Source of the DNA: Pseudomonas sp. BGI-2
GTDB taxonomy: Bacteria; Pseudomonadota; Gammaproteobacteria; Pseudomonadales; Pseudomonadaceae
Direction of reading: 5' to 3'
NCBI RefSeq assembly: GCF_004310295.1
Contig: NZ_SISB01000013.1
Location: forward strand, 59,101-123,100
DNA: 64,000 nt
Every line of letters starts with the position of its first letter. The stretch's first letter is position 1. The notes below the pieces were generated by a model, which was given only the letters and a program-made list of their open reading frames with translations, was not told the DNA's origin and did no database searches. The translations under genes and the position numbers were made by a program. This document shows, piece by piece, positions 45,352-53,203 of the stretch.

Positions 45352-45389
45352 GCCCGATTGAACGCTTTAGCGAGATCGGGCTTTTTTTT
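45352..45389 (+). terminator. Rho-independent terminator after azoR
   Basis: GCCCGAT / ATCGGGC outer stem with an internal CGCTTTAGCG hairpin, followed by eight T. It lies 110 bases past the azoR stop; the bases between (45243-45351) hold no gene. Confidence 0.85.
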
Positions 45390-45417
45390 GCTTGGGATTT
45401 GGTGGCCGCAACATGAA

Positions 45418-45514
45418 CCTGTAGGAGCGAAGCTTGCTCGCGAAGACGGTGCCATATTCAACATAAATAGCGGCTGACACGCCGTCTTCGCGAGCAAGCT
45501 TCGCTCCTACAGGG
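45418..45514. repeat. REP inverted pair, CGAGCAAGCTTCGCTCCTAC variant
   Basis: Facing arms with AAGCTTCGCT in place of AAGCCTCGCT, between azoR and the EamA-type gene. Confidence 0.75.
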
Positions 45515-45580
45515 ATCTGTGTGTTCTCGCGATCGCCAGCAAAACCCGCTATCGTCGCCGCCATTCGAAACGAGGCGAGC

Positions 45581-46450
45581 ATGGGCTATCTACTTTTTGT
45601 CACGCTGATTCAGGCGTTTTCCTTCAGTCTGATCGGCGAATACCTGGCCGGTCATGTCGACAGTTACTTTGCGGTGCTGGTGCGCGTGTTGTTTGCGGGG
45701 CTGGTGTTCATTCCGTTGACGCGCTGGCGTTCGGTTGAACCGGCGTTCATGCGCGGCATGCTGCTGATCGGTGCGTTGCAGTTCGGCGTGACCTACGTCT
45801 GCCTGTATCTGAGCTTCCGGGTGCTGACGGTGCCGGAAGTGTTGCTGTTTACCATCCTCACACCGCTGCACGTGACCCTGATCGAAGATGCCCTGAATCG
45901 GCGCTTCAATCCGTGGGCGCTGGTGGCTGCATTGGTGGCGGTGCTCGGTGCGGCGGTGATTCGTTACGACCGGATCAACCCGGATTTCTTCATGGGCTTC
46001 CTGCTGCTGCAACTGGCCAACTTCACCTACGCCGCCGGGCAGGTGCTTTATAAACATCTGGTGGCGCGCCATCCGAGCGATCTGCCGCACTACCGGCGTT
46101 TCGGTTACTTCTACCTGGGCGCGCTGGCGGTGGCATTGCCGGCGTTCCTGCTGTTTGGCAAACAGAATTTCCTGCCGGAGGCGCCGTTGCAGTGGGGCGT
46201 GCTGGTGTTCCTCGGCCTGGTCTCGACTGCGCTCGGGTTGTACTGGTGGAACAAGGGCGCTTGCCTGGTAGATGGCGGCACGCTGGCGGTGATGAACAAC
46301 CTGCATGTGCCGGTGGGGTTGCTGATCAATCTGCTGATCTGGAATCAGCATGAAGAGCTGGGGCGGTTGCTCTTTGGTGGATCGGTGATTCTGATGGCGG
46401 TGTGGATCAGTCGGATGGGTATCAGGCCCACCGCAATCCGCTCTTCGTAG
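45581..46450 (+). CDS. EamA/DMT-family (CARB-type) transporter
   Basis: 289 residues from ATG 45581 (MGYLLFVTLIQAFSFSL). About 10 helices in two EamA repeats, with YLSFRVLTVPEVLLFTILTP and VSTALGLYWWNKGACLVDGG. It resembles carboxylate/amino acid/amine transporters of this superfamily. The last codons and the TAG stop lie at the edge of a REP pair, so the C-terminal residues may have been altered by its insertion. Confidence 0.85.
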   Translation: MGYLLFVTLIQAFSFSLIGEYLAGHVDSYFAVLVRVLFAGLVFIPLTRWRSVEPAFMRGMLLIGALQFGVTYVCLYLSFRVLTVPEVLLFTILTPLHVTLIEDALNRRFNPWALVAALVAVLGAAVIRYDRINPDFFMGFLLLQLANFTYAAGQVLYKHLVARHPSDLPHYRRFGYFYLGALAVALPAFLLFGKQNFLPEAPLQWGVLVFLGLVSTALGLYWWNKGACLVDGGTLAVMNNLHVPVGLLINLLIWNQHEELGRLLFGGSVILMAVWISRMGIRPTAIRSS

Positions 46451-46538
46451 GAGCGAGGCTTGCCCGCGAAGGCGGTGTATCAGTCAGTATTGATGCCATC
46501 TGACACACCGCCTTCGCGGGCAAGCCTCGCTCCTACAA
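46446..46538. repeat. REP inverted pair
   Basis: GTAGGAGCGAGGCTTGCCCG facing its complement. The first bases supply the TAG stop (46448-46450) of the EamA-type gene. Confidence 0.8.
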
Positions 46539-46551
46539 GGGGTTCGGGGTG

Positions 46552-47850
46552 TTACATCATGTGTTTTTCGGGTTCGGGAATGTGGCTCGCGCCCAACATT
46601 GCCGGCAATAGCCCGGCCCTTAAATCACCGCCACTCGGCTGCTGATACAGGCTCAAGCCAAACTCCGGCAACACCGCCAGCAGGTAATCGAAAATATCCC
46701 CCTGAATCCGCTCGTAATCCGCCCACGCGGTGGTGCGGGTGAAGCAGTAGATTTCCAGCGGAATGCCCTGTGCAGTGGTTTGCATCTGGCGGACCATGCA
46801 GGTCATGTTCGGCTGGACCTCCGGGTGACTCTTCAAATACGCCAACGCATAGGCCCGGAACGTCCCGATGTTGGTCATCCGCCGCCGGTTGGCCGACATC
46901 GCCGCGACGTTGCCCTGAGCCTCGTTCCAGGCCTTGAGTTCAGCCTGCTTGCGGCTGATGTAGTCAGTCAGCAGATGCACCTGGGACAGTTTCTGCTCTT
47001 CGTCATCGCGGATGAACCGCACGCCGCTGGCGTCGATGAACAGGCTGCGCTTGATCCGTCGTCCACCGGACTGTTGCATGCCGCGCCAGTTCTTGAACGA
47101 CTCGGACATCAGGCGCCAGGTCGGAATCGAAACGATGGTCTTGTCGAAGTTCTGCACCTTGACCGTGTGCAGCGTGATGTCGACCACGTCACCGTCGGCA
47201 CCGACTTGCGGCATCTCGATCCAGTCGCCGACCCGCAGCATGTCGTTGCTGGTCAGCTGCACACTGGCGACGAACGACAGCAGGGTGTCCTTGTAAACCA
47301 ACAGAATCACCGCCGACATGGCGCCCAGACCCGACAGCAGTAACAGCGGCGAGCGGTCGATCAACGTCGCGACGATGATGATCGCGCCAAACACATACAA
47401 GACCATTTTCGCTAGCTGCACGTAGCCTTTGATCGACCGGGTGCGGGCATGTTCGGTGCGTGCGTAGATGTCCAGCAGGGCGCTGAGCAAGGCGCTGACC
47501 GACAGCACCAGGAACAGGATGGTGAACGCCAGTGCGACGTTGCCGAGGAAAATCAGGCTGGTCTTGCTCAGATCCGGCACCAGGTACAGGCCGAACTGGA
47601 TCACCAGCGACGGTGTCATTTGCGCCAGGCGATGAAAGACCTTGTTGTGCCGAAAGTCGTTGACCCAGTGCAGGGCCGGTTGGCGACCGAGCATTTTGGT
47701 CGCGTGAATAATGAGATAGCGCGCCACTCGTCCGAGGACCAGCGCCACCCCCAGTAGCAGGATCAGCGCCAGGCCGGAATGCAGGAGCGGGTGCTGATCG
47801 AGGGCACCCCAGAGGTCTTGGACGTTGAGCCAGAGCTGTTTGATATCCAT
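46552..47850 (-). CDS. MscS-family mechanosensitive channel (YbdG-like)
   Basis: 432 residues. About five N-terminal hydrophobic helices, then the MscS pore-beta domain with LRVGDWIEMPQVGADGDVVD and TVKVQNFDKTIVSIPTWRLM, followed by a longer cytoplasmic region. Length and the central signature fit YbdG, a small-conductance channel that responds to mild osmotic downshock. Confidence 0.88.
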   Translation of the reverse strand: MDIKQLWLNVQDLWGALDQHPLLHSGLALILLLGVALVLGRVARYLIIHATKMLGRQPALHWVNDFRHNKVFHRLAQMTPSLVIQFGLYLVPDLSKTSLIFLGNVALAFTILFLVLSVSALLSALLDIYARTEHARTRSIKGYVQLAKMVLYVFGAIIIVATLIDRSPLLLLSGLGAMSAVILLVYKDTLLSFVASVQLTSNDMLRVGDWIEMPQVGADGDVVDITLHTVKVQNFDKTIVSIPTWRLMSESFKNWRGMQQSGGRRIKRSLFIDASGVRFIRDDEEQKLSQVHLLTDYISRKQAELKAWNEAQGNVAAMSANRRRMTNIGTFRAYALAYLKSHPEVQPNMTCMVRQMQTTAQGIPLEIYCFTRTTAWADYERIQGDIFDYLLAVLPEFGLSLYQQPSGGDLRAGLLPAMLGASHIPEPEKHMM

Positions 47851-48042
47851 GGGTAAAACGGTTCTTCTGTAGGACGCGACGGGGCGATTAGAGCATTTAA
47901 GACGCTTTGCATGACGTTTGAAGACAAATCAGGCAACAAAAAAGCCACTGTTTGCGGTCGTTTGCATAAAGACACTCGGCCTCGGCGCTCGAAACCGTTA
48001 CCCTATGCAGCTGTTTTTTTGTATTTCTTCGAGGTAACACCC

Positions 48043-49389
48043 GTGTTTTCCCAATTCGCCCTGAACGAACGCCTGCTCAAAGCCGTGGCCGAGCTTAAAT
48101 TTGTCGAGCCAACGCCTGTGCAAGCAGCGGCTATTCCGCTGGCGCTCCAAGGGCGTGACCTGCGGGTGACTGCGCAAACCGGTAGCGGCAAAACCGCTGC
48201 ATTCGTTTTGCCGATCCTCAACCGTCTGATCGGCCCGGCTAAAGTCCGCGTCAGCATCAAGACCCTGATCCTGCTGCCGACCCGCGAACTGGCCCAGCAG
48301 ACCATCAAGGAAGTCGAGCGCTTCGCGCAATTCACGTTCATCAAGTCCGGCCTGATCACCGGCGGTGAAGACTTCAAGGTTCAGGCCGCCATGCTGCGCA
48401 AGGTGCCGGACATCCTGATCGGTACGCCGGGCCGGATGATCGAGCAACTGAACGCCGGCAACCTCGACTTGAAAGAAGTCGAAGTCCTGGTCCTCGACGA
48501 AGCCGACCGCATGCTCGACATGGGCTTTGCCGAAGACGTCCAGCGTCTGGTGGAAGAGTGCACCAACCGCCAGCAGACCATGCTGTTCTCGGCCACCACC
48601 GGTGGTTCGGGCTTGCGCGAGATGGTCGCCAAGGTCCTGAACAATCCAGAGCACTTGCAGCTGAACAACGTCAGCGATCTGAACGCGACCACCCGTCAGC
48701 AGATCATCACCGCTGACCACAACCAGCACAAAGAACAGATCGTGAACTGGCTGCTGGCCAACGAGACCTATCAGAAGGCTATCGTGTTCACCAACACCCG
48801 GGCCATGGCCGACCGTATCTATGGCCGCCTGGTGGCGCAGGAATACAAAGCGTTCGTGCTGCACGGTGACAAAGACCAGAAAGATCGCAAGCTGGCCATT
48901 GATCGCCTGAAGCAGGGCGGCGTGAAAATCCTTGTCGCCACCGACGTTGCCGCTCGCGGCCTCGACGTGGAAGGCCTGGACCTAGTGATCAACTTCGACA
49001 TGCCGCGCAGCGGCGACGAATACGTTCACCGCATCGGTCGCACCGGCCGCGCCGGCAACGATGGCCTGGCCATCTCGCTGATCTGCCACGGCGACTGGAA
49101 CCTGATGTCGAGCGTCGAGCGCTACCTGAAGCAGAGCTTCGAGCGCCGCACCATCAAGGAAGTCAAAGGCACCTACGGCGGACCGAAAAAGGTCAAGGCC
49201 TCGGGCAAAGCCGTTGGCGTGAAGAAGAAAAAGGTCGACGCCAAAGGCGACAAGAAGAAAACCGGCGCCAAGGCCCCGACCAAACGCAAAATCGCCAACC
49301 GCCCGAAGACCGACGCTCTGTCGCTGGTCAGCAAGGACGGCATGGCGCCGCTCAAGCGCCGGAAGCCGGAAGCGCCGGCTGCTGAATAA
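48043..49389 (+). CDS. DEAD-box ATP-dependent RNA helicase
   Basis: 448 residues from GTG 48043 (VFSQFALNERLLKAVAELKF), which follows a GAGG site; the ORF runs upstream to 47911 without conservation. Q motif PTPVQAAAIP, Walker A AQTGSGKT, PTRELAQQ, DEAD box VLDEADRMLDMGF, SATTGG and HRIGRTGRAG, then a lysine-rich tail (about 390-448) for RNA binding. It is of the RhlE/SrmB type; which one cannot be settled by eye. Confidence 0.9.
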   Translation: MFSQFALNERLLKAVAELKFVEPTPVQAAAIPLALQGRDLRVTAQTGSGKTAAFVLPILNRLIGPAKVRVSIKTLILLPTRELAQQTIKEVERFAQFTFIKSGLITGGEDFKVQAAMLRKVPDILIGTPGRMIEQLNAGNLDLKEVEVLVLDEADRMLDMGFAEDVQRLVEECTNRQQTMLFSATTGGSGLREMVAKVLNNPEHLQLNNVSDLNATTRQQIITADHNQHKEQIVNWLLANETYQKAIVFTNTRAMADRIYGRLVAQEYKAFVLHGDKDQKDRKLAIDRLKQGGVKILVATDVAARGLDVEGLDLVINFDMPRSGDEYVHRIGRTGRAGNDGLAISLICHGDWNLMSSVERYLKQSFERRTIKEVKGTYGGPKKVKASGKAVGVKKKKVDAKGDKKKTGAKAPTKRKIANRPKTDALSLVSKDGMAPLKRRKPEAPAAE

Positions 49390-49410
49390 AGCGCCGTAGC
49401 GATCCAATAA

Positions 49411-49438
49411 AAAACCCGGACAGTGTCCGGGTTTTTTT
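49411..49438. terminator. Bidirectional rho-independent terminator
   Basis: AAACCCGGACA / TGTCCGGGTTT stem with one-base loop, seven T on the plus strand and a T-rich tract on the minus strand, between the convergent DEAD-box and 49453 genes. Confidence 0.88.
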
Positions 49439-49452
49439 AGGTCCAGCGTTTG

Positions 49453-50052
49453 TCAGCTTCCCAACAGCCCACGGGTGTCCGCATCAAAGCGTTGTTTGGC
49501 CTGATCAGCCGCCGGTTTGAGTAACGCGAGCAGCGCGGCCTCACTGTACAACTGAGTGACCGCCAGTTCCTTGGGTGTCGGCTCAATCGGGATCAGCACG
49601 TCTTCCGTATCTGCATGCAGCCAGATCACCACTAGGTGCAATGCCGAAACAAACAGCACCCGCAGTTCAACGGTTTTACCCTGCAGTTGCGGCGACTGTT
49701 CCGCCAGTTTCAACGCACCGACCGTAGCGGCCGCCATGGCCCCGTGGTTCAGCGAAGCGAACTCGACATGACCGCGAACATCGGCCAGTTGCGCATCGGC
49801 AATCGTCACGCCATCGGAGAACACCAGGTAATGCCAATCGCCCACCTTGGCGTCTTTCAGGCCTTTGCCCTGGCTCACGTCCTCCAGGCTGAGCGAGTAG
49901 CCACGGTAAGCCTCACTGAGGCTGATCTTGCCGGGCGTGGCGTTGGCAAACTGGCGATTGATGCCGAAGCCTTGGGTTTGCAGGGCGGCTTGAAGCGCCG
50001 GACGCAATGTCTGCACGCCGTTGGAAGGCGCCTTTGGATAAGTCAGTTGCAT
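49453..50052 (-). CDS. Unknown protein paired with a C70 protease
   Basis: 199 residues, no family recognised. No signal peptide or membrane span is evident; the middle has a beta-rich stretch (AKVGDWHYLVFSDGVTIADA, VELRVLFVSALHLVVIWLHA). It begins 12 bases after the stop of the papain-like protease gene, so the two are an operon. Partner roles such as immunity, chaperone or substrate are open; nothing in the sequence chooses between them. Confidence 0.65.
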   Translation of the reverse strand: MQLTYPKAPSNGVQTLRPALQAALQTQGFGINRQFANATPGKISLSEAYRGYSLSLEDVSQGKGLKDAKVGDWHYLVFSDGVTIADAQLADVRGHVEFASLNHGAMAAATVGALKLAEQSPQLQGKTVELRVLFVSALHLVVIWLHADTEDVLIPIEPTPKELAVTQLYSEAALLALLKPAADQAKQRFDADTRGLLGS

Positions 50053-50064
50053 GATGTCGCCCTC

Positions 50065-50649
50065 CTAGTTTTTTACGGTGAAGTAAGTGTTGGTCCAGTT
50101 GCCGCCGCCGTTGTAGGAACCGGGGAACGAGTTCAACGCGCGGGTCGAATAGCCGTAGATGGAATCCGCAACCAGCACGTAACTACCGTTGGTGCCATAG
50201 ATCGTCAGGAAGTGCGCACCACCGCCGTACCAGGCACAGCGCAAACCAATCGGTCGGCCCATGTTGATCTGGTTCTGGATGGCCGTCATCTGCAGCGAAC
50301 CCTGGTTCATGCCGTTGAAACTTCGGGTAATCGTCAGGGCTGTATCCAGATAGCCATACACGTTGCACGGCCCGGGTTGATTACAGCAGTTGCGGTCCAG
50401 CGCAGCGGTGGCAACGCCGCATTGGGTCCAGGACCCGGTGCCGTAATAGTTGCCGACCGAGGCGGAAACGGCTGCCCAACACCAGTTGGTCTGGGTTTGT
50501 TTCTGCATCGTGAAGTTGAGGCTGGCAGCGGCCTGTGCACTGAGTGGTGCAGCTGATTTGACATCGGACAGTTGCGGGTTGAGCAGATGACCGGTCAGGC
50601 ACCTTGGCAGGGTTTCGCCGGTGAATTGCGTTGCTTCAGTGGTTAACAT
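50065..50649 (-). CDS. Papain-like cysteine protease, AvrRpt2/C70 type
   Basis: 194 residues. Catalytic Cys57 in TNWCWAAVSAS, His146 in GGGAHFLTI and Asp162 in VADSIYG; the Cys-His and His-Asp spacings (89 and 16 residues) are close to those of AvrRpt2 (86 and 18). There is no signal peptide, and the first 45 residues are polar and disordered-looking, which could be a propeptide or a secretion region. Cysteine-rich middle (WTQCG, RNCCNQPGPC). It is the first gene of a two-gene operon. Substrate unknown; a role in host interaction or competition is possible. Confidence 0.8.
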   Translation of the reverse strand: MLTTEATQFTGETLPRCLTGHLLNPQLSDVKSAAPLSAQAAASLNFTMQKQTQTNWCWAAVSASVGNYYGTGSWTQCGVATAALDRNCCNQPGPCNVYGYLDTALTITRSFNGMNQGSLQMTAIQNQINMGRPIGLRCAWYGGGAHFLTIYGTNGSYVLVADSIYGYSTRALNSFPGSYNGGGNWTNTYFTVKN

Positions 50650-50908
50650 TTTTCAATCCTCCATGAGTGAAAACTAGCGTCCAGCTAGTGGGTCTGTAGC
50701 GATGTTGCTGAGCGATCGGTGTGTGCGTTTTGCCATGCTGGATGGCCGGCTCCGATCCGGGCTCGAGGTAACCTTAGGCACGCCTATGCGTTTGTGCAAA
50801 TAATTAAATGCACTAATGCAAATTCCAGATCGAAAGATCGGCGCTTTTGGCAGCGCCGGAGGGACCGTCATTTTTGCGTAGTAATTACCGAAGGCTGCAA
50901 TCTCTGGC
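50650..50908. other. Intergenic region, no gene seen
   Basis: About 260 bases upstream of the protease operon. Contains its promoter presumably, but no clear elements, hairpins or small ORF with coding character. Confidence 0.4.
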
Positions 50909-51184
50909 TCAGCTCTCGGCCTTTTTATCCGCCGTCTTCAGCTCTTTCAACCGCTGATCAATCAACTGGCATTTGTCCGGCAAATCCGCGCTGGCAGTGC
51001 CCAGATCCATCTTCTGCAACTCGTCGTTGATCTCTTTGGCCTTCTTCGGATTCTGTTCCGTGAGCCTGGTCACTTCCTTGGCCAGTTGTTCGCGCTTGGC
51101 CGTGGCTTCTTCGGGGGTGCAGGCCCAGGCGGGAAGGGCGCAGGCAAATGTGGCGACGAGGGTGAGCGTCATTAGCGTTTTCAT
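50909..51184 (-). CDS. Small periplasmic helical protein
   Basis: 91 residues. Signal peptide MKTLMTLTLVATFACALPAWA; the mature part is charged and helical with two cysteines (WACTPEE and DKCQLI), likely joined. It is reminiscent of short periplasmic proteins of unknown function in pseudomonads. No recognised domain. Confidence 0.7.
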   Translation of the reverse strand: MKTLMTLTLVATFACALPAWACTPEEATAKREQLAKEVTRLTEQNPKKAKEINDELQKMDLGTASADLPDKCQLIDQRLKELKTADKKAES

Positions 51185-51471
51185 GGAAAGCCTCGAGTTC
51201 CGTGTTGGGCGGTTAAACGGTGGAGGCTCTGCCTTGCCGAAAGTTCAGCTTTCTGTAGGACACATCGTCTTTCGGAAATGCCCTGTCAGTCGTGGTCGCT
51301 TTTGTTGAATGCCTCGGGAAACGTCCTGCGCGCTTGCAGAAAGCAGCTAATCTTGCCGTGACCGTTCGTCGCCTAGTCTATTCGAGTGGATCCTTTATTT
51401 GACGTCAGAATGATGGCTCTCTAGCATCGCGCCACTATTGTGCTATCAGTCTCCATTTCGAGGGATCGAAC
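51185..51471. other. Intergenic region upstream of the two-partner locus
   Basis: 287 bases between the divergent small periplasmic gene and the TpsB gene. A GAGGG ribosome-binding site precedes ATG 51472. No operator-like repeat was seen. Confidence 0.4.
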
Positions 51472-53179
51472 ATGTACCCACCCGCCCTCGCGGCGAGGTT
51501 GTGCCTGGCTTTGCTGTGCCTTTCTCCGCTTAATCCTGCTTATGGTGCCCCCACTCCAGGGGAAACCGACCTTATCCGTGAACGCCAGGATCGCTTGCTC
51601 GAAGAGCAACGTCGGCGTCTCGAAGAGCTCAAGGAATTACCCGGCAAGGAAGTCAAACCCGCGGCACCGACTGCGCCCGCTGACACCCGTTGCTTCCCGA
51701 TCAAAAACATCGAACTCAACGGCGCCGACAGTCTCTCCGAGAGTGAGAAAAACCGTCTGCTCAAGCCGTACATCGGCCAATGCCTGGGCGTCACGCAGCT
51801 CAATGAACTGCTGAAAGTCATCACCGATCACTACATCGAAAAAGGCTTGGTCACCAGTCGGGCCTACTTGCCGCAGCAGGATTTGTCCGGCGGGCATCTG
51901 AAGGTGCTGGTGGTCGAGGGCAAGCTCGAAGGCTTGAAGGGAGCGGAGGGCAGCAAGCTGTCGGACCGCGAGTTGGGCATGGCTTTTCCCGGCAAGACCG
52001 GCGAGCTGGTCAACCTGCGGGAGATCGAGCAACTGGTCGATCAGCTCAACCGTTTGCCATCGAATCAGGCGCAGATGGAGTTGGCGCCGGGCAAAAAACG
52101 TTGGGGGCAGCGAAGTGCTGGTCAAGAACACGCCGCAAAAGCCCTGGCGTGCCGGGTTGTCCCGCAGCAATGACGGTCAGCGCAGCACCGGCGAGCAGCA
52201 GTGGGGCACCACGTTTGATTGGGACAGCCCGCTGGGTCTGGCGGATCAGTTGAATCTGCGCGGTGGTCACGATGCGATGACCGATCACCAGCACACCTCC
52301 AACAACGCGCTGCTTAATTACAACCTGCCGTGGGGCTGGTGGAACTTCACTTACACCTACATCCAGAGTGAGTACCGCTCGCAGGCGCAAGCCAACGGCT
52401 TCAACTTCAAGCAGACCGGGGACAGCGAAAACCATCAATTGCGCGCCGAGCGGGTGATCCATCGCGACGCCGTGAGCAAGACTTCCCTCAGCACCGGCCT
52501 GTCGTACCTGCGCACCAACAACTTCATCGAGGACAGCAAGCTCAAGCTGAGTAGCAACCGCATCAGCGAAGCGCAGTTCGGCATCAACCACGGCCGGCGG
52601 GTCGGCAGTGCCTTCGTCAACATTGACCTGGGCATGCAGCAAGGGATCGGCGCGTTCGATGCGCAGGGCAACGGTCACCCGGGGCCCGGCGAGCCGGATG
52701 CGCGCTACCGCAAATACACCGCCACCGCGAGCTACCTGCAACCGTTCAAGGTGTGGGGCGAGTCGTTCAGTTTCAGCAGCCTGATGACCGGGCAGCGCAG
52801 TGAAGACGTGCTGTTCAGCCCGCAGCGCACCAGCCTCGGCGGGCAGTCGTCGATCCGTGGTTACAAAGATCAATCCTTGTCCGGCGACAGCGGCGGTTAC
52901 TGGCGCAACGACCTGCGCTGGAGCCGTCCGGTGACGCTGGAATGGCTGCGCCCGGTGTTCGCCGAATACGGCACCAGCCTTGGTTACGACCAGGGCGTGA
53001 TCCGTGGCGATCGCTACAACGGCGATCAGCACGGACGCATGTCCAGCAACTCGGTGGAGGTGTTTGCTCGTGGTCGGCACCTGGCCGCCAGCGTGACCTT
53101 TGCTCATTCCCTTGAACGCCCGGACACCCTGACCGAGCGCGAAGCGCCGATCTATTTCCGCATGGATCTCTTCCTCTAA
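51472..53179 (+). pseudogene. TpsB/CdiB (ShlB/FhaC/HecB) outer-membrane transporter, frameshifted
   Basis: Two overlapping frames make one gene: 51472-52173 codes for the signal peptide (PLNPAYG cut), an N-terminal helix rich in Glu/Arg and the POTRA domains; 52115-53179 codes for the barrel, with RTSLGGQSSIRGYKDQSLSG as the family's VRGY/F-type loop and the terminal Phe (MDLFL end). The frames join if one A is removed from the A6 run at 52093-52098: the sequence then reads PGKNVGGSEVLVKN. The corrected protein would be 568 residues, the family size. As written, the barrel is lost. It is the partner of the TpsA gene 24 bases downstream. Confidence 0.85.
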
Positions 53180-53203
53180 TTTCGCCGCATCGAGACCTTC
53201 AAC

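Noticed and set aside
1144..46538. Repeats as a CRISPR array
   Set aside because: The repeats occur as isolated facing pairs at gene ends, not as regular direct repeats with spacers, and no cas gene is present.
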